This document shows, one piece after another, positions 5,982 to 8,320 of a stretch of DNA of 8,320 nucleotides. The notes under the pieces are model-generated. The model searched no databases and was not told the origin of the DNA. It was given only the letters and a program-made list of their open reading frames with translations. Made by a program: the position numbers and the translations under genes. The stretch covers positions 1-8,320 of the forward strand of contig CALCBL010000013.1 of assembly GCA_937897495.1 (NCBI GenBank). Direction: 5' to 3'. The stretch is from an uncultured Burkholderiales bacterium (lineage in GTDB: Bacteria; Pseudomonadota; Gammaproteobacteria; Burkholderiales; Burkholderiaceae_C). Within the stretch, counting starts at the first letter, position 1. Each line of letters starts with the position of its first letter.

Positions 5982-7043
5982 TCAGGGAATCAGCTGGCGC
6001 GCCATTCGGATGGCAGCCACCATGCTGGAAGCATCGGCACAGCCCTGTCCGGCAATGTCAAAAGCTGTACCGTGATCGGGGCTGGTTCGCACCAATGGCA
6101 AACCAAGGGTGACATTGACGCCCTGCTCTAGGCCCATGTATTTGACGGGGATGAGACCTTGATCGTGGTACATGGCCAAAACCACATCAAACTCAGAAAC
6201 GCCAGCCAGCTTTTGACGTGCACGCATGAAAACGGTATCTGGCGCATAAGGCCCTACCGCCAGAATGCCCTCGGATCTGGCTTGGGCCACAGCAGGTTCA
6301 ATGATTTCAATTTCTTCTCGGCCAAACAAGCCTCCCTCACCTGCGTGTGGGTTAAGTCCTGAAACACCAATTTTGGGAGCACGTCCCAACAACAAACTGA
6401 GTGATTGATGGGTGATGCGCAGACTTTCAAGCACGTTGTCATAAGTGACAGCATCTAGAGCTTGGCGCAAGGAAACGTGAATGCTCACTAACACGACACG
6501 CAACTCATCGTTGGCCAACATCATTCTCACGGGCATGTCCGCCAAGCGCACACCAGAAAATTGGGCAGCCTCGAACTGCAGCAACTCGGTATGCCCAGGA
6601 AACTGATTGAAGGGAGAGCCCGCTGCAGACAGTGCTTCTTTGTGCAGTGGCGCAGTGACCATGGCGGCAATTTCTTTGCGAAGCGCGGCCTGCGCAGCCC
6701 ACACCACACATTGCCCTGCAAACCGGCCGGCCTCAGCATGGACTTCTCCGTAGGGCAGTTGAGATGCCAATGCCGCAACTTGCAAAACTGGAATGACGCC
6801 CACCGGCAAATTCTGCGCTTGCGTTGGCTTTTGAATCACTTGCAGTTTGAGTTGAAGCCCTTTTGGATCTACCAAGTTGACTGCTTTTTGCATCGCCTGT
6901 GCATCGCCCGCCACAAAACAAGCCTGCGTGACAGGCCGGTCTTTGGGCGACAACGCATCGTTCAAGAACGCACGCGCAATGATTTCAGGGCCAATGCCGC
7001 AAGGATCTCCTGGCGTGATAGCGATGGGGGGCAATGTCGACAT
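5982..7043 (-). CDS. pdxA: 4-hydroxythreonine-4-phosphate dehydrogenase PdxA
   Basis: PdxA oxidises 4-phosphohydroxy-L-threonine with NAD; the product decarboxylates and is condensed by PdxJ to pyridoxine 5'-phosphate in the DXP-dependent vitamin B6 pathway. The cytoplasmic 353-residue product starts with ITPGDPCGIGPE (9-20), the family signature, with Cys where Ala is usual. The substrate-binding FPGHTE is at 148-153. The metal-binding histidines are His189 (SIHVSL), His233 (LNPHAGEGG) and His293 (MYHDQG), matching E. coli His166, His211 and His266. RTSPDHGTAFDIAG (319-332) follows. It is slightly longer than the E. coli enzyme (329). The ATG at 7043 places the signature correctly but has no visible Shine-Dalgarno sequence. 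It is divergent from the HtrA-like gene and lies 84 bases upstream of petA. The PdxA2 subfamily cannot be excluded by eye, but the metal site is complete. Confidence 0.95.
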   Translation of the reverse strand: MSTLPPIAITPGDPCGIGPEIIARAFLNDALSPKDRPVTQACFVAGDAQAMQKAVNLVDPKGLQLKLQVIQKPTQAQNLPVGVIPVLQVAALASQLPYGEVHAEAGRFAGQCVVWAAQAALRKEIAAMVTAPLHKEALSAAGSPFNQFPGHTELLQFEAAQFSGVRLADMPVRMMLANDELRVVLVSIHVSLRQALDAVTYDNVLESLRITHQSLSLLLGRAPKIGVSGLNPHAGEGGLFGREEIEIIEPAVAQARSEGILAVGPYAPDTVFMRARQKLAGVSEFDVVLAMYHDQGLIPVKYMGLEQGVNVTLGLPLVRTSPDHGTAFDIAGQGCADASSMVAAIRMARQLIP

Positions 7044-7082
7044 AAATTGTTTTGGTTGAGTACAGCTTGAAATGAACGCCTG

Positions 7083-7111
7083 AAAATCAGACGTGTCTGT
7101 TTCAATGTCAA
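7083..7111 (-). promoter_or_regulatory. Putative pdxA promoter overlapping a dyad
   Basis: On the minus strand a perfect TTGACA (7111-7106) is followed after 17 bases by GATTTT (7088-7083), a poor -10 with three of six matches. This would give a leader of about 33 bases before the pdxA ATG. The spacer and -10 overlap an imperfect inverted repeat, TGAAA-AT-CAGAC-GT-GTCTG-TTTCA, at 7081-7104 (ten paired positions and a two-base asymmetry), which could be an operator. Confidence 0.4.
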
Positions 7112-7169
7112 AGAGGGTCTATTGTGATTCAAGTCTGAAAGAATGCATAAGATTCAAGATCAGTCCACA

Positions 7170-8320
7170 ATGCGAATCATGAAAAGAATTTGGCTTGTGT
7201 TTTCGCAATCGGTGACGGTGCTTTTGGCCGCTTGGTTTGTTGTCGCCACCCTCCAGCCAGGTTGGCTCAAGGGCCAGGGAGGCGCCAGGACGCTTGCTTT
7301 AACTCAGGCCCGCATGGAGGGCAATCAAGACGCCATGCCGGGGGGCAGCTTCAGACAAGCAGCACAAAAAGCGGCGCCAGCCGTCGTCAGTATCAATGTG
7401 CAGCAAAAGGCTCGAAGCAAAGCGCGCCGCGCAGATCCTTGGTTTCGCTTTTTTGAAGAACCTGAAGACGAGTCAACTGGCGGCGGAATGGGCAGTGGTG
7501 TGATTGTGAGTGCAGAGGGCTACATCCTTACCAACCACCATGTGATTGAAGGCGCAGAGGCCATTGAAGTCGCCCTGAACGATGGCCGCACCGCCATGGC
7601 CAAAGTGATAGGCACAGACTCCGAAACGGATTTGGCTTTGCTCAAAATTGACTTGCCCAAACTGCCCACCATCGTCCTGGGCCAAATGGAAACTTTGCAG
7701 GTGGGCGATGCTGTCTTGGCCATCGGCAACCCATTTGGTGTGGGTCAAACTGTAACCTCTGGCATTGTGAGTGCCTTAGGCCGCAAACAATTGGGCATCA
7801 ACACATTTGAAAATTTCATTCAAACCGATGCGGCCATCAATCCCGGCAACTCTGGTGGCGCTTTGGTTGATGCCAATGGCTTGCTCATGGGCATCAATAC
7901 AGCCATTTATTCACGCTCTGGCGGCAACATGGGCATTGGCTTTGCGGTACCCGTCTCGACGGCCACGCAGATCATGGCTGCCCTGATCAAAGACGGCAAA
8001 GTGACGCGTGGCTGGATAGGTGTTGAGCCGCGCCCATTGACGGCTGAAATTGCCGAGAGCTTTGGCATCGCCAAAGACAAATCTACAGGTGCATTGCCAC
8101 AAGGTGTCTTGATCAATGGGGTTTTGCAAAACAGCCCCGCTGCCAAAGCCGGCATTCAACCGGGCGATTTGATTTTGAAAGTAGCTGGGCACGTTGTGGC
8201 CGATGTACCCGAAATGCTCACTCGGGTTGCGGCTTTAAAGCCAGGCGAAGCAGCAAGCTTGTCGATTCAGCGCAGTGGCAAATTGATTGAAATTCAGGTG
8301 ACGCCTGGCACACGGCCAGT
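7170..8320 (+). CDS. HtrA-family (DegS/DegQ-like) periplasmic serine protease, C-terminus beyond the right edge
   Basis: HtrA proteases cleave misfolded or signalling proteins in the periplasm. The 383 visible residues begin with a short positive segment and one hydrophobic stretch (about 7-27) that looks like an uncleaved membrane anchor. A chymotrypsin-fold protease domain (about 62-275) has the triad His124 (TNHHVIEG), Asp154 (TDSETDLALLKI) and Ser228 (NPGNSGGAL), and the oxyanion segment AIGNPFG (184-190). One PDZ domain follows (about 280-378), with GVLINGVLQNSPAAKAGIQPGD at 312-333. One anchor and one visible PDZ domain fit DegS-like architecture (E. coli DegS is about 355 residues). 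A second PDZ domain past the edge would make it DegP/MucD-like. ATGs at 7170 and 7179 are both in frame; neither has a clear ribosome binding site. The gene is divergent from pdxA. Confidence 0.93.
   Translation, partial: MRIMKRIWLVFSQSVTVLLAAWFVVATLQPGWLKGQGGARTLALTQARMEGNQDAMPGGSFRQAAQKAAPAVVSINVQQKARSKARRADPWFRFFEEPEDESTGGGMGSGVIVSAEGYILTNHHVIEGAEAIEVALNDGRTAMAKVIGTDSETDLALLKIDLPKLPTIVLGQMETLQVGDAVLAIGNPFGVGQTVTSGIVSALGRKQLGINTFENFIQTDAAINPGNSGGALVDANGLLMGINTAIYSRSGGNMGIGFAVPVSTATQIMAALIKDGKVTRGWIGVEPRPLTAEIAESFGIAKDKSTGALPQGVLINGVLQNSPAAKAGIQPGDLILKVAGHVVADVPEMLTRVAALKPGEAASLSIQRSGKLIEIQVTPGTRP

Noticed and set aside
5352..6131. Long plus-strand open frame of about 259 codons antisense to petA and the 3' end of pdxA
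   Set aside because: It spans the petA promoter region and two firmly identified genes on the other strand, and its translation resembles no family I know. It is a shadow of the coding frames opposite.

Overview
The window looks like a core-chromosome segment of a betaproteobacterium in the Burkholderiales, most probably Comamonadaceae or a close relative. I infer this from protein character and gene order: a petABC cluster followed by sspA-sspB, a DUF721 gene divergent from secA, and bc1 subunits with beta/gamma-proteobacterial signatures such as PVWY in cytochrome b. Base composition looks moderate rather than very GC-rich. I saw no frameshift, insertion sequence, CRISPR array, phage gene or other sign of recent transfer.

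Layout, left to right. (1) The first 406 codons of secA lie on the minus strand and run off the left edge (1-1219). (2) Across a 176-base divergent gap, a small DUF721 (DciA-like) gene lies on the plus strand (1396-1704). (3) A minus-strand tRNA-Thr(UGU) with encoded CCA lies at 1753-1828. It has a good promoter just upstream and an intrinsic terminator that separates it from the convergent DUF721 gene. (4) A long minus-strand block is read right to left: pdxA (5982-7043), then petA, petB, petC (5897 down to 3094), then sspA and sspB (2997 down to 1892). A sigma70-like promoter sits in the pdxA-petA gap. A strong terminator-like hairpin lies between petC and sspA, with its U-tract directly touching the sspA ribosome binding site. 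(5) Divergent from pdxA, a plus-strand HtrA-family serine protease with one membrane anchor and one visible PDZ domain runs off the right edge (7170-8320).

Working together: petABC encodes the three catalytic subunits of the cytochrome bc1 complex, which passes electrons from ubiquinol to cytochrome c and contributes to the proton gradient. SspA is an RNA-polymerase-associated stress regulator and SspB is the ClpXP adaptor for ssrA-tagged proteins. SecA drives protein export, the HtrA-like protease handles envelope protein quality, and PdxA makes pyridoxal phosphate precursors.

This is mainly a housekeeping region, and I do not see an undescribed system in it. The points most worth a second look are the petC-sspA intercistronic RNA structure, cofactor-site variants in the bc1 subunits (PVWY, HX14H, Phe in the Rieske cluster-binding loop), a Lys-Arg Tat motif in PetA, a dyad over the putative pdxA promoter, and a possibly leaderless DUF721 gene.
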